Shown: one piece after another, positions 19,305 to 29,686 of the stretch
How the letters are laid out: the number at the start of each line of letters is the position of its first letter
Position numbering within the stretch: the first letter of the stretch is position 1
Assembly: GCF_025370935.1 (NCBI RefSeq)
Contig: NC_133473.1
Span: 1,736,756 to 1,800,755 of the forward strand
Direction: 5' to 3'
DNA length: 64,000 nt
DNA from: Choristoneura fumiferana
Lineage: Eukaryota > Arthropoda > Insecta > Lepidoptera > Tortricidae
Program-made: the position numbers and the translations under genes
The notes under the pieces: generated by a model
Database searches by the model: none
Told to the model about the DNA's origin: nothing
The model's input: the letters and a program-made list of their open reading frames with translations, nothing else

Positions 19305-22300
19305 ATGACATCAATGGCGGACAAGGTGTTCCACCCCCGTTCGGAGGGCATCCCCTCCGAGGGTGTGATGGATCAGTACGCAGACGGAAAGGCAGCGAGG
19401 GTGTGGAAGAAGTTCGTGGGAGACAGCAACCAGAGGACGCAGAATTATAAGGACTTCTTGATTGGCCTGCTCCGGGCCAACGGGTGCGTGAAGATATTAG
19501 ATGCTGCCTGCGGGACTGGGTAAGAAATGTTATGCTTTCTTCTTTCTCGCTTCTGCAACTCATTAAAAGCGGGCTACCCAAAATATGGAAATACAGCTAG
19601 AAACACACTGACGGCGGAGGCGGAGCGGTGCGGCGCGGCGCGGCGAGGCGGTACTCACCGGTTGTAATATTCGAGCTAAACTGAAAGAGGCCACACAGAA
19701 TACCGCACCACGCTTATTTCCCGCGCGGTATTCGAGGGTTGATACATACATATCAACCCTCGCGGTCAGATTTGGAAATTCTATAGCCCTGTTTGACCAC
19801 CAAAGAATCTGTAGTTAACTAACCATCTTTCTTTTACCTAGAATACAAAATCTCGGATCCCCTTCTCGATAAGAGGCGTTAGTAATAAGATATCATCAGT
19901 ATTAACACAAATAACAAGATACCTATAGCCTCACAATATTATGTTATGATGTAACTGTGATGATAAGTCCAGGGTGATAGGTCAGATGGTCGTCGTCGTA
20001 ATTAGGCAAATATACATTGTACGGGAAAGAATCTGATGCAAAACATAACATAGATGTCACTACTTTAATTGTTTTACAGCTAAACTCAAGTTTTGTATCC
20101 TATTTTGTTTTGTATCCAAGTTTTGTATGCTATTATTACCAAAAGTAATTCCATTGTATAATTTTTATTGGTTCCTCGCGATACAAGCGAAGCATTTTTC
20201 AAATAAACACATTTTATATATTTATTTTAAGTTTAGTTTATGTTTGTTAAGTTTTACGAAACGGGCGGATAAAGCTCGTATCTGAAGCTACTGATAAATT
20301 TCAAATGTAATTTCGCACATAAATATCACTAGATGGCATTTAGTATACTCAATGAGCCATTAGGGAATATTTCGCAAAGCTCTGCGAAGGGGGCGACACT
20401 AGCGCAAACTGCCATGACCCGTCAGTTCTCTTATGGTTCTCTTTATATTTTTGTCGCCATGACGGATTATGACCAAAGAGTATTAGTACCTATAGAAATC
20501 CATACTAATATTATAAATGCGAAAATGTGTGTTTGTATACTTTGTATGTTTGTCCGTCTTTGATTTTTGGCATGGAGATAGTTTATGGGCCAAAGAGTGA
20601 CATAGGCTACTTTTTATTCCGGAAAACGTACAGTTCCCGAGGGAACAGCGCGTGATAACCGAATTCCATGCGGGTTAAGCCGCGTGCAAAAGCTAGTCAT
20701 TACATATCTTAACAAAATAACATGATGTTTACATCGATAGTAACGATAGAACTCTATTTCCAAAAAAATATTTAAATAATATGATATTATGGCATCCTAC
20801 GGACATTTAAGATAGTCATAAAACTGTTAACGGTTTGTGCTAGTGCTGCACTCTGACGGCAGAAAATTGCAGTAAATAATCCCTATTGCAAGCAAGCAAC
20901 GCAGCAAACGGACCTCACGATACTAACGCCATCTAGCAATATTTCGCCTCAATTAGCCCTCATCTTGAGGTCATCAAACCTTACCACGACTAATCGATCA
21001 ATCAATTTTAATTACATATTTCTGGTTCATTAATTGCTTGTTTCCACTCCAGGATAGACTCCATGATGCTGGTGGACGAGGGCTTCCAGGTCGTCTCCGT
21101 GGACGCATCTGACAAGATGCTCAAGCACGCGCTAAAAGCTCGCTGGGAGAAAAGGAAGAACCCTAAATATGATGAGTGGGGTAGGTAGAAAACCCTTAAT
21201 AGTTGTACTTGCGTAAAATCTTTTTCTTCAGTTAGTCGAGTGAAAAGGTCCCTTAAACATGCAGCGGTTTTAGCGCCATCTGTTATGAAATAGCTATTAC
21301 TGATGTTTCACCAGATCGCCAAAAGATGGCGCGACCAAACTATACGTCTAAATAAAATAAAATATGTTTTTTTTCTGAGGATAAAGCTGATGGATCGATT
21401 TTAAGCCGTACATTTACTTAAAGGAATTTGCGGGATTCTGGCTTAGGTAGTTAGTACATACTACGTCTATCAACTTAAAGTTGATTGTGTATTCTCGTTT
21501 GGATCTCACTTGAAAGTTCGACTTTAGCGACATATTCATTTTACAGGAAGTTGATTAAAAATTGATAGATTGATCAGAGATAGATGTTTGGCTGACCGTA
21601 CCTGAGCGACCGAGCTCCGATCGGGAAAAATACTATAGGATAGTCTGTGAATTTAACTTAATACATTATTAAATTTCTCGTTTCAGTAATCGAAGAAGCT
21701 AACTGGGAAACTCTCCACCGTGACGTGCAATCCTTCCTACCAGACCCTTCCTTCGACGCCGTCATCTGCCTTGGCAATTCGTTCGCTCATCTCCTGGACG
21801 AGTTCGAAGACCAACGAGTCCAGAGGCGGGCTCTGGAGAACTTCGCTAAATGCCTGAAGCCGGGGGGGCTGTTGTTCATTGACCATAGGAACTACGACGC
21901 CATAATCGATAGTGGAGCTACGCCAGGACATTCTATCTACTACAATGTGAGCAGGCCATTTTTTTGTACAGTCACCTACATTAGGTATTATTGCCACAGC
22001 AAAAATATCTGACACGTCTTACCGACCTTAGAAATAGAGTCGTATCAGATATTTATGCACGCTTATTGTTGTGGCAGATATTGGTGCTGGTGTCTGTACC
22101 ACCTATACTAGAAGGGATGAACTTAAAAATAATTATTTCACTTCTTATACTCCTTAACTTCATATTTTATGCCGAATGAAGGCTACATAAAACGATTTTT
22201 TGCGCTCTAGTGCATAAAGTAAAATCTTTGTCTAAGAGCAAGGCTACAAACAACAAAATTTAATATAACCAACAAAAAGTTGGAAAACCCCCGAATTTGT

Positions 22301-23844
22301 GACTTCAAAGTTCAATATCTCAAAAACGGCTAACCGATTTTGATAAAACATGTCTAAGAACGGCTCAAAAACTGGTTTCAAATTCAAATCGGTTCACCCG
22401 TTCAAGAGCTACGGTGCCACAGACAGACAGACACACAGACACACATAGCGGTCAAATTTATAACACCCCTCTTTTTGCGTCGGGGGTTAATAAAGATCTT
22501 TCTACGTGTTTTATAATTCTAATAAGCGTTGCTGTTTAATTTCCTCACAATTACAGTAAACAACAGAGAACATATAACTTGTTCAGAAACCTATTTTACG
22601 CTCATCTTAACCATCAACCCTCACCTGCGGATCGTGTAGATAAAGACGTCTCGGATGAAATGATTTCTTTATGCACATTATACATATTTACCTAACATTA
22701 TTTCAGTGCAAGTACCCGGTGGACATAAAGACGTCGGTGCTAGTGGTGGGCGGGCGGCCCGAGCTAATCACGCTGGACTACTGCATCGGCGGTACGGACG
22801 ACGGCGACGACACGAATCGGAGGTAACTACAATGTATCCTTCTCATCAGCATCATTCCATCTATAGTATACGCCCTTCAGGGCTGGCTTTAGGCGGAAGT
22901 GACATTTTTTTTATTCGACTTGATGGCAAACGAGCAATTGGGTCTCCTGATGGTAAGACATTACCACCGCCCATAGACACCTGCAACACCAGGGCGATTG
23001 CAGATGCGTTGCCAACCTAGAGGCCTGAGATGGGATACCTCACGTGCCAGTAATTTCACCGGCTGTCTTACTCTCCACGCCGAAGCAACAGTGCAAGCAC
23101 TGCTATTTCACGGCAGGATTAGCGAGCAAGATGGTGGTAGCAATCCGGGCGGACCTTGCACAAGGTCCTACCACCTGCAAGACATAGAAGAGACGTGGGA
23201 TGGGGGCGACACGGGGCGAGGGCGTTTCCAACTTGCCTCTTCTGTCTGCTTTGGATCGCGACGTTTCTATACATTTAGTATGAAAGCTGCGACTGCTACG
23301 CGCCCCCGTTCCATGTTGTATCTTCTCTGTGTGGCTTGCGCCTTAGAAGTCTAGGAAGAGCCGTTGAGCAAACACGAAGGGCTCACCAAGGGTTCTGTAT
23401 AATTCCTAGATCGTTATGACAAATTAAATTATACACTATTTTATGTTGATTGTTGTAACGGCAATAGAAACACACTATACTTGTGTAATAAGTTTAGGTG
23501 TCTATCTATTACGGTTGTCAACATGCCTGTGACAGACAGATATACAGTGTGCCGACATTACTGTTAATGTCGGCACACTGTATATCCCTGTGGTCCCGTT
23601 CACCCTTACGCCAATAATGTCCTTTACGCTATACAAACAATGACTCTTAATTTGATTAATGTTTTTGTTCCAGCGAATTCCGTCTGTGCTACTACCCGCA
23701 TAAGTTAGATAAATTCACGAAAATGCTGGATGAAGCGTTCGGGTAGGAAGCAAGCACAGCATATACGGTGACTTCAAGCCTTTAGACCAAGTTCCTGTGC
23801 CTGGCTTCTACATACACGTTATAGAGAAACCTAAATCATTTTGA
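19305..23844 (+). CDS. Gnmt: Glycine N-methyltransferase (frame broken near C-terminus)
   Basis: Five coding exons: 19305-19519, 21053-21180, 21687-21946, 22707-22822 and 23674-23844. GNMT transfers a methyl group from S-adenosylmethionine to glycine, giving sarcosine and S-adenosylhomocysteine, and buffers cytosolic methyl supply. Visible family marks are the DQYADGKAARVWKKF start, SAM motif I ILDAACGTG across the first junction, VVSVDASDKML, ICLGNSFAHL, KPGGLLFIDHRNYDAI, VDIKTSVLVV and EFRLCYYPHKL. As written, the frame hits TAG at 23744-23746 just after DEAFG. Adding one base near GGG at 23741 restores a C-terminus, with SKHSIYGDFKP and FYIHVIEKPKSF, ending at TGA 23842-23844 and giving 296 residues against the family's usual 290-295. 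The last 32 codons are clearly conserved, so a lost base (read error or real lesion) is more likely than a natural end. The exon before the ATG begins with 5' UTR after an acceptor (TTTCAG|TAAACA). Confidence 0.93.
19520..21052. other. GNMT intron 1
   Basis: Contains a repeat at 20501-20697 and fragments (20330-20480, 20825-20900) shared in reverse with 56780-56920 and 55660-55710. No coding signal. Confidence 0.6.
20501..20697 (-). mobile_element. Interspersed repeat ending ATAATATTAGTATGGA
   Basis: Reverse copy of 48174-48392: both share CCATACTAATATTATAAATG, TGTCCGTCTT, CGCGTGATAACC and CAAAAGCTAG. It is a widespread type in Lepidoptera; its class is not clear from these copies. Confidence 0.8.
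21965..22099. mobile_element. Hairpin MITE with TACAGTC ends (family 4, copy 1)
   Basis: TACAGTCACC at the left faces GGTGTCTGTA at the right; inner arms CAAAAATATCTGACACG and CGTATCAGATATTTATGC pair. Starts 18 bases after the GNMT donor at 21947. Copies at 24724-24801 and, broken, 36872-36940. Confidence 0.8.
22266..22492 (+). repeat. Interspersed repeat ending GCGTCGGGGGTTAA (copy 1)
   Basis: Shares AGTTCAATATCTCAAAAACG and TAGCGGTCAAA...TAACACCCCTC with 26301-26502 (reverse) and 41409-41635. About 230 bases; class unknown. Confidence 0.85.
22905..23179 (-). mobile_element. Poly(A)-tailed SINE/LINE end, full copy, reversed
   Basis: Reverse of 8771-9048, from T-run to CCTTGCACAAGGTCCTACCA. 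Lies in the last GNMT intron. Confidence 0.85.
23539..23586. repeat. Perfect 22-bp-arm hairpin
   Basis: GATATACAGTGTGCCGACAT plus TA, a four-base loop CTGT, then the exact reverse complement. Lies 88 bases before the last GNMT exon. Confidence 0.9.
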
Positions 23845-24072
23845 TGTCACTTTCTACACGTACAGGATGTCTTCGAATTCTTCCGGAATATATCAGTAGG
23901 TGCCTCGTGTAAATGTTTTGCAGATTTTTTTTGTTGTGGTTAATACGTGTTCAAAGTGTACTGATCACTAGAACTCCAATGAAAAACTAGAGGCTTTCGG
24001 TCAAACCAAGCCAATATAACCTCCTGAAATATTTCAGAAGATTTTGATGATGGTATCTGTATAATTAATAAT

Positions 24073-24192
24073 GTACCATCAGCCAAATAAATGGTCTATC
24101 AATTTTTAAACAAATTCCTATCTAATCAATATATTTTATGACATGCAAACGATTATCAACTTTAGGGTGGTGACTACATGGCTGATGGTACC
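24073..24192. mobile_element. MITE with GTACCATCAGCC ends (copy 1)
   Basis: GTACCATCAGCCA pairs with TGGCTGATGGTAC. The second copy is 45813-45986, and a broken relative is at 21500-21605. It lies in the GNMT 3' flank and contains an AATAAA (about 24089) that could serve as its poly(A) signal. Confidence 0.85.
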
Positions 24193-24502
24193 TAGCTAGG
24201 TATAGTTTGTTATATACGTTCCATAATGAAATAAAATCTTTATTTAAAACTGTGCATGGAAAGACTTAAATGGCTGATGTGGTTACAAAAAAAATCTTTT
24301 AGACTGAAAAATATTTTTACCCTAAGTAAGTACTTAAGGCAAAACTATTTTTTAGTTTTAAAGAAAACTTTTCTGTTGACTGTTGACATTTGTTTATATT
24401 TATAAGTACCTAATTTCAAGTCAATCCGACCACTGAAAGTAGATGAAATTTGAGCCATTTACCTAAACTACTTAACAAAGATACGTGCATGTAAAATGAA
24501 AT

Positions 24503-24598
24503 GTATCAAAAATATCTGAACACGACTCTATTGTTAACGGCGTGTTCAGATATTTTTGATCAAATTTTTGCTCACAATTTTATGAACTCGACTGTACA
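24503..24598. mobile_element. Hairpin MITE, TACAGTC ends (family 1, copy 2, left end lost)
   Basis: Right end ATGAACTCGACTGTACATG and inner palindrome as at 7484-7599. Confidence 0.8.
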
Positions 24599-24723
24599 TG
24601 TAAAAAATATTGGTAAAGAATAATATTTAAATAAAATATCTTGTGCTAGTCGTTTTAGGATAAGATTTTTATATTGAATGCTAATTCATTTTATTGACAC
24701 AGTAGCAATTATGGTAAGTACAA

Positions 24724-24801
24724 GTACAGTCATCTGCCACAGCGGAGCGTGCAAAAATATCTGACACTTTGTTGTGTCAGATATTGGTGCTGGTGACTGT
24801 A
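24724..24801. mobile_element. Hairpin MITE, TACAGTC ends (family 4, short copy)
   Basis: TACAGTCATCTGCCACAG...GGTGACTGTA, with AAAAATATCTGACAC/GTGTCAGATATT inside. Confidence 0.8.
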
Positions 24802-24841
24802 TTTAGATGATATTCAGAGAAAGCACATTTCTTGAATTCAC

Positions 24842-25020
24842 GTGCGAAATTACATTTGAAATTTACCACGAGCTTTACGGCGAAGGAACACATCGTGAGG
24901 AAACCTGCACACACCTGTGAAGTAATTCATATGGTGTGAAGTTCCCAATCCGCACTGACTCCGCGTGGGACCCAGTGGGTCCTAGCAGTGGGATGTAAAT
25001 AGGCTGGGATGATGATGATA
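24842..25020 (+). mobile_element. tRNA-headed SINE, head missing
   Basis: Body and tail of the element at 51632-51942 (CATTTGAAATTTACCACGAG ... GGCTGGGATGATGATGAT). Confidence 0.85.
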
Positions 25021-25053
25021 TTTCTTAAAAATACTGATATGGGCAATTTTGAT

Positions 25054-25426
25054 AATGAGGGCTATCGCGTATGAAATGTCAAATCTCATAGTTTTGGATT
25101 AGCTACGCGGGTAGAATAATTTTGTGAATATTTCGCATTACCTGAAATTAATTATGGCAATTATGCGTTACGAGGCAATGAATGTCTGTGTTTTGAGACA
25201 GTTTTGTCATTCGAAAACTTTTGTCGTCCCTTTTTTTCCGAACAAAACGGGACTACGCAACACTGTGGTTGCTCGATATTTTTATGGTACGGTTTTAAGG
25301 TGTATTAAATATTATTTTAATCTAAACTTTGTTTTCACGCCCGTAATAACAGACTTTGAAAGCCATACTTAAAAACCTCACGCAACAGTGCGCCATCTAG
25401 AAAGACAAAAAACGATAGCCCTCATT
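25054..25426 (+). mobile_element. MITE with AATGAGGGCTATCG ends (copy 1, shortened)
   Basis: Ends AATGAGGGCTATCG and CGATAGCCCTCATT. It lacks about 50 bases present near the left end of the copies at 36202-36629 (reverse) and 60250-60676. Confidence 0.9.
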
Positions 25427-27204
25427 GTCACAACTATTTATTAAATACTATTTATTTTATAAGATACATAAGGTGTATTTATATTTGATATGTGCCGTTA
25501 AATAAATTTTATTCTGTTTTTAATTTCGTTATTATTTTGTACCTACGGAAGTCTGCTTTTAAAATGAAAAGTTGCTATTCACAATCACTTTTATACTTTA
25601 ATGAAGTATGAATGAAAATTAGTTTTGAATTGAAGTTAAAACTAGTGTTCATAAAACACATTTTACCCTCACATTAGCCCTCTCCTGCGGCCCAGGTGGG
25701 TATAACCGACTCGGGTAAAATGACGCACTTAATGCACTTGTTGCATTCTATCATTATAGGTACCTACTTGTCAGATTTGGAAATGATGTAGTCCTGTTTG
25801 ACCACGAAGGAATTTGTAGGTAGTTAAGTAAAATTCTCTCTTTAGCCCATGTAGACCACGGCTTATAAAGAAGGCGTAGAATAAGATATTATCAGCAAGA
25901 TAGATGATGTATGTATCATTTTAAAAGGCAAATGGACGTTTGAAATAATTTACGAGAAAGAATCTGATGCAAAATTTAACATAGATGTCACTGGTGTTGC
26001 AACACTTGCAAGACATTATTGAATAAAGGTCGATTTATTTTCAGTGAGAACATTTTTGTCACCGAACCAATCATTAATGGTACTTTCATGAGTTATCGAA
26101 TTTTCGCATAGATTTCGTATGATCATTGATCATATACGAATAAATAGTGAGCTAAGACATTGTCGGCCATTTAGGTGGGTACCTACTAATGAGCGATGCA
26201 ATTAACTGAAACTTCTCATATTGATTCTGATTGTGTTTTTTTTTATTTACAACTGTTTCATGGAATTATTGTTAAGGCTATCAAATACGCCTTCCTTTTT
26301 TTAATTCCCGACGCAAAAAAGGGGTGTTATAAGTTTGACCACAGTGTTCGTCTGTGGCACCATAGCTCTTAAACGGTTTTTTTTATTTGAAAACAGGTTT
26401 TGTAGCGATGGTTCTTAGACATGTTTCATCAAAATCAGTTCAGCCGTTTTTGAGTTATTGAACTTTGGAGTGATATAGTCGCGGATTTTCCAACTTTTTG
26501 TTGCTTTGTATAGATAAGCATGGTCAAACTGCCCTTGGCAAAAAATGATTTTCCTTTTACCAGATTATCAACCTTAATATATGTATATGCTGTCACTAAA
26601 ATTTTAACCCTCAAATGCTTGTGGTTTTCGAGAATATCGCATAAAAATAAAAATTGTTTTTCGTTGTACAAATATCGTATCAGTCATTTTCTGAAAAATA
26701 TATGACTTATTTATCTATTAGAGTTCAAACACGAGAAGAAGTAGAATAATTTATTCATTCGAATTATAGTAATATAAAAGAACATAATGCGGTTTAACTT
26801 AATTCGGGCCTTAACATAGTGCAGAGATGGGCAGGACCCAATCCAATTGACATTTTCTACTAATTTGGGATTTAAAAAACTTCAGAACCAATACTAACTT
26901 TTAGAGTATTCATGAAAAAAAATGTTATAAAATAATCAGCTACCAAGTGTCTTATAGCCACAATATACTTTGTATGTATGTATGTAAACTCTTTATTGCA
27001 CATAAAAATAAAATACAAAGAAATACAAATACACAGAAAGGAGAGCAAACCCTTTACTTTGTGCCCTGTAACCCTGTCCTTTGTAACCCATTCAGCACGA
27101 GAGAAGACAACATATTCGTGCCAGCTGCCCTCCCTCATGCCTATATTTGCTGAGTAAGTCCTGCCCATCTCCTAATGAGAATTAAATCTAAGCTAGAGCT
27201 AAGT
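25427..27204. other. Intergenic DNA between GNMT and Sec61 gamma
   Basis: AT-rich; contains the repeat 26301-26502 and, near 25780-26000, a stretch related to 19765-20050 (AAATTCTATAGCCCTGTTTG type). No gene seen. Confidence 0.5.
26301..26502 (-). repeat. Interspersed repeat ending GCGTCGGGGGTTAA (copy 2)
   Basis: Reverse orientation of 22266-22492; TTAATTCCCGACGCAAAAAA at its left. Confidence 0.8.
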
Positions 27205-28605
27205 CTACGAGCCGACGATGATGTTATTGATGGGGATGTGTATGAGCTTCACAAAGAAACCGATGAAGCCCATGATGCAGAAGCCGATAGCCGTCGCGAT
27301 GGCGATCTTTTGGAATTCTGGAAATTAAAAATATATCATGTAATTTTTTTTTGCATTCTAATTTTTGTACTTAATTTTACGGATTTCTCGTTGAAAAATA
27401 TTTATGTTTAGGTATGCTGTAGCTAGAACTTATTGAAAAAAAAAAAACAGAAAATGTTAAGAGCCAGTAATTGAAATTGGGTCTTCATCAAAAATCGGTT
27501 CTCATGGCCAGTCTTGCTGGTTAACTCTAAGATCCAATACATCATACAATTCCATCATTTGCATTAGACAAACACTTGGAATGAAGCTGAGGTTGTATTG
27601 TCTAACATTTCTGATACTAGCAATCGCAATTAAGTGACAGAATTGACGTACAAAAACTGTCATTTGATTGTGATTGCGAGCATCAGAAACATTAGGCGAT
27701 ACTGCCTCTGATTTGGATGGATAAGGCTGTGTTCAATTTCCGGGGTCCCCACAGAGCTAGCAGCCTAGTAAGGCAAGTGCATGAGGCAGGATATTGACAG
27801 GAAAATGGTTGCCTTGAGAGGTGGCTCACACATTGGTGACATAGCTAATACTTTTAAAATTCAAAACAATTTATGTTGTCTGTGTCAAACAGCTTAGTCC
27901 TATGGCCTTGAATTATTTAATTTCAGTAGATAACAGTCACTGTTCGTAGAATTATATTATAGAAAAAATATAACTTTACAAGCATTTAATGAATCAAATA
28001 ATTTATGTTACAAGCTAGTATACGATATACCATTCTGCCTCTACTAGGGACAAAAGGTAAGGGCTTTTACTGGAGTGTTACTTAATATAATTGATATTTA
28101 ATTGTTTTTTTTTCTCTTCATATAATGTAAAATAATAACGATTTTTATAATGTCTATTATTCTAATGAGTAAACTGCAGTGGTAGAGGTATATGTTGTGG
28201 CTGTAAATCAATAGATATTCTGGCAAAGCACCCATGAAACTGTTTGTAGACCATCTTACTCACAGCTTGTACAGTCAAGTGTAAAAATATGAACTTATTC
28301 AAAGTTTAAAAAATAATTACTTACCACACTCTCTGGCGCAATAAGGCAGTAGTAACATATTTTTGAGTGGTTCGAATAGATACTTATTTTTGCACTTGAG
28401 TGTACTTTCTTCTCAAAATAGGTTAAACAGAAACATACTCAACACTACTTGTGGGTAAACATTGGTTGCTGTTTTCCGGCGTTATCAACCTTTATTAACT
28501 ACAATACGCACCTTTCCTGTCAGGCTTGGTGCATCTCCTGACCAGCCTCAAGGAATCTTTGGCGAACTGCTTGCCAGGCTCCACAAATTTCGCGATCTGA
28601 TCCAT
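27205..28605 (-). CDS. Sec61gamma: Protein transport protein Sec61 subunit gamma
   Basis: Two coding exons on the minus strand, 28605-28512 and 27317-27205, join at phase 1 to give 68 residues. This is the usual length of this tail-anchored subunit. Sec61 gamma clamps the Sec61 alpha channel in the ER membrane during co-translational translocation. The sequence is nearly the family consensus: MDQIAKFVEPGKQFAKDS, LVRRCTKPDRKEFQKIA, then a single membrane helix (ATAIGFCIMGFIGFFVKLI) and the tail HIPINNIIVG followed by Ser. An acceptor lies one base upstream of the ATG, so the 5' UTR is in another exon nearer 28.7-28.9 kb. A TTTATT (AATAAA on the minus strand) at 26992 is a candidate poly(A) signal. 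The gene is transcribed away from Exo70 from a shared gap of about 1.1 kb. Confidence 0.96.
27318..28511 (-). other. Sec61 gamma intron
   Basis: AT-rich intron of 1,194 bases. It contains a palindromic MITE (28269-28405) and an imperfect inverted repeat around 27590-27710 (TTGTCTAACATTTCTGATAC and its near complement). No coding signal was seen. Confidence 0.85.
28269..28405. mobile_element. Hairpin MITE, TACAGTC end (family 2, copy 2)
   Basis: GTACAGTCAAGTGTAAAAAT and ATTTTTGCACTTGAGTGTAC pair, as at 10023-10120. Confidence 0.8.
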
Positions 28606-29686
28606 TCTGAAAATTAGGACGCAGCTTTAGACAATTTTCACATTTAATACAGCGCTCACTGGAATAACTTCACTAAAAAAATCACACTTACATATTCAGT
28701 AATTAGATTTTACAGTTCTAGTTAAAAAACTGAGTTACAGCGTCGATTTTCAACCAGTAAATGTCCGCTTTCGAGAGAGAACGGCACGAAATAATAAACG
28801 TCAGCTAGCCACGTATCGAAAAATTTCACGCACGTCACCCGATTTAGTGATGTGCTGACGTAAACATTAGAATTATCGATTTGTCTTTAGTCTGACAATA
28901 AAGCGAGTTGTGTGACGTTATTCTAAAATATGTGATATAAATCATTTTTTTTTTACTTTTTTTGTGTAAATATTGTTTAGTAAAGCTTACTAACTACCAG
29001 TTTTTCATCATATTTTAAATATTTTACTGAATCATCGATCCTTACACTGCAGTAGGACAAGTATCTCATCACTAGTATAAAAAAACCTATGGCATTAGAA
29101 ACATAAAACATTCGGTAACACTAGCTAGTTTTTCTGAATATTTTATGTTCTCACATTTGTGCATTCCTATTAGATAAATTAAATAATTATTATATTTAGC
29201 GCAATAACATGATCCAAAGTTAGAATATCGAACATCATTTATAAGGCTACCTGCAGTGTTGAAGTCATCATTATCAGGCCTAGTATTAACTAAAATATTC
29301 TAATAGTTCTGATTCTAAAAACTACATGAATCCTTTATTTATTTTGATATCAGCTTTTTCACCCTGATTTGTTTTATTCTTCTAGAAAAGAAAACTCTTG
29401 TTAGAAAACCAGCCGATACATAAAAACATTAAGTTCCGAAAGACTTGGCTGTATAAAAATTCTTCAAATTTACTGAACTAAAAAATACGACACGAAAACG
29501 ATATGTCAATGTCAGTCATGTCAAAAGTGAAAATAGGTGTACCTTGGTACCTATTGTTGTGAATTATTTTTGTCATAATATTTTACTTTTGTTTTTATAT
29601 TGGAGTAGTCTTACGATATAATTTTATTATTATATTCTAAGCAAACTTATTAACTGTACATTTGAATATATAATATAGGGTTAATC
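28606..29686. promoter_or_regulatory. Divergent intergenic region between Sec61 gamma and Exo70
   Basis: This gap of 1,081 bases separates two start codons that face away from each other, so it must hold the promoters and 5' UTR exons of both genes. It is AT-rich with no clear TATA box that I would defend. I did not recognise a repeat in it, which is unusual for this window. Confidence 0.5.

Noticed and set aside
22266..22492. Helitron 3' end because of the GC hairpin-like CCCCTCTTTTTGCGTCGGGG
   Set aside because: No CTRR end next to it and no 5' TC start seen; left as an unclassified repeat.
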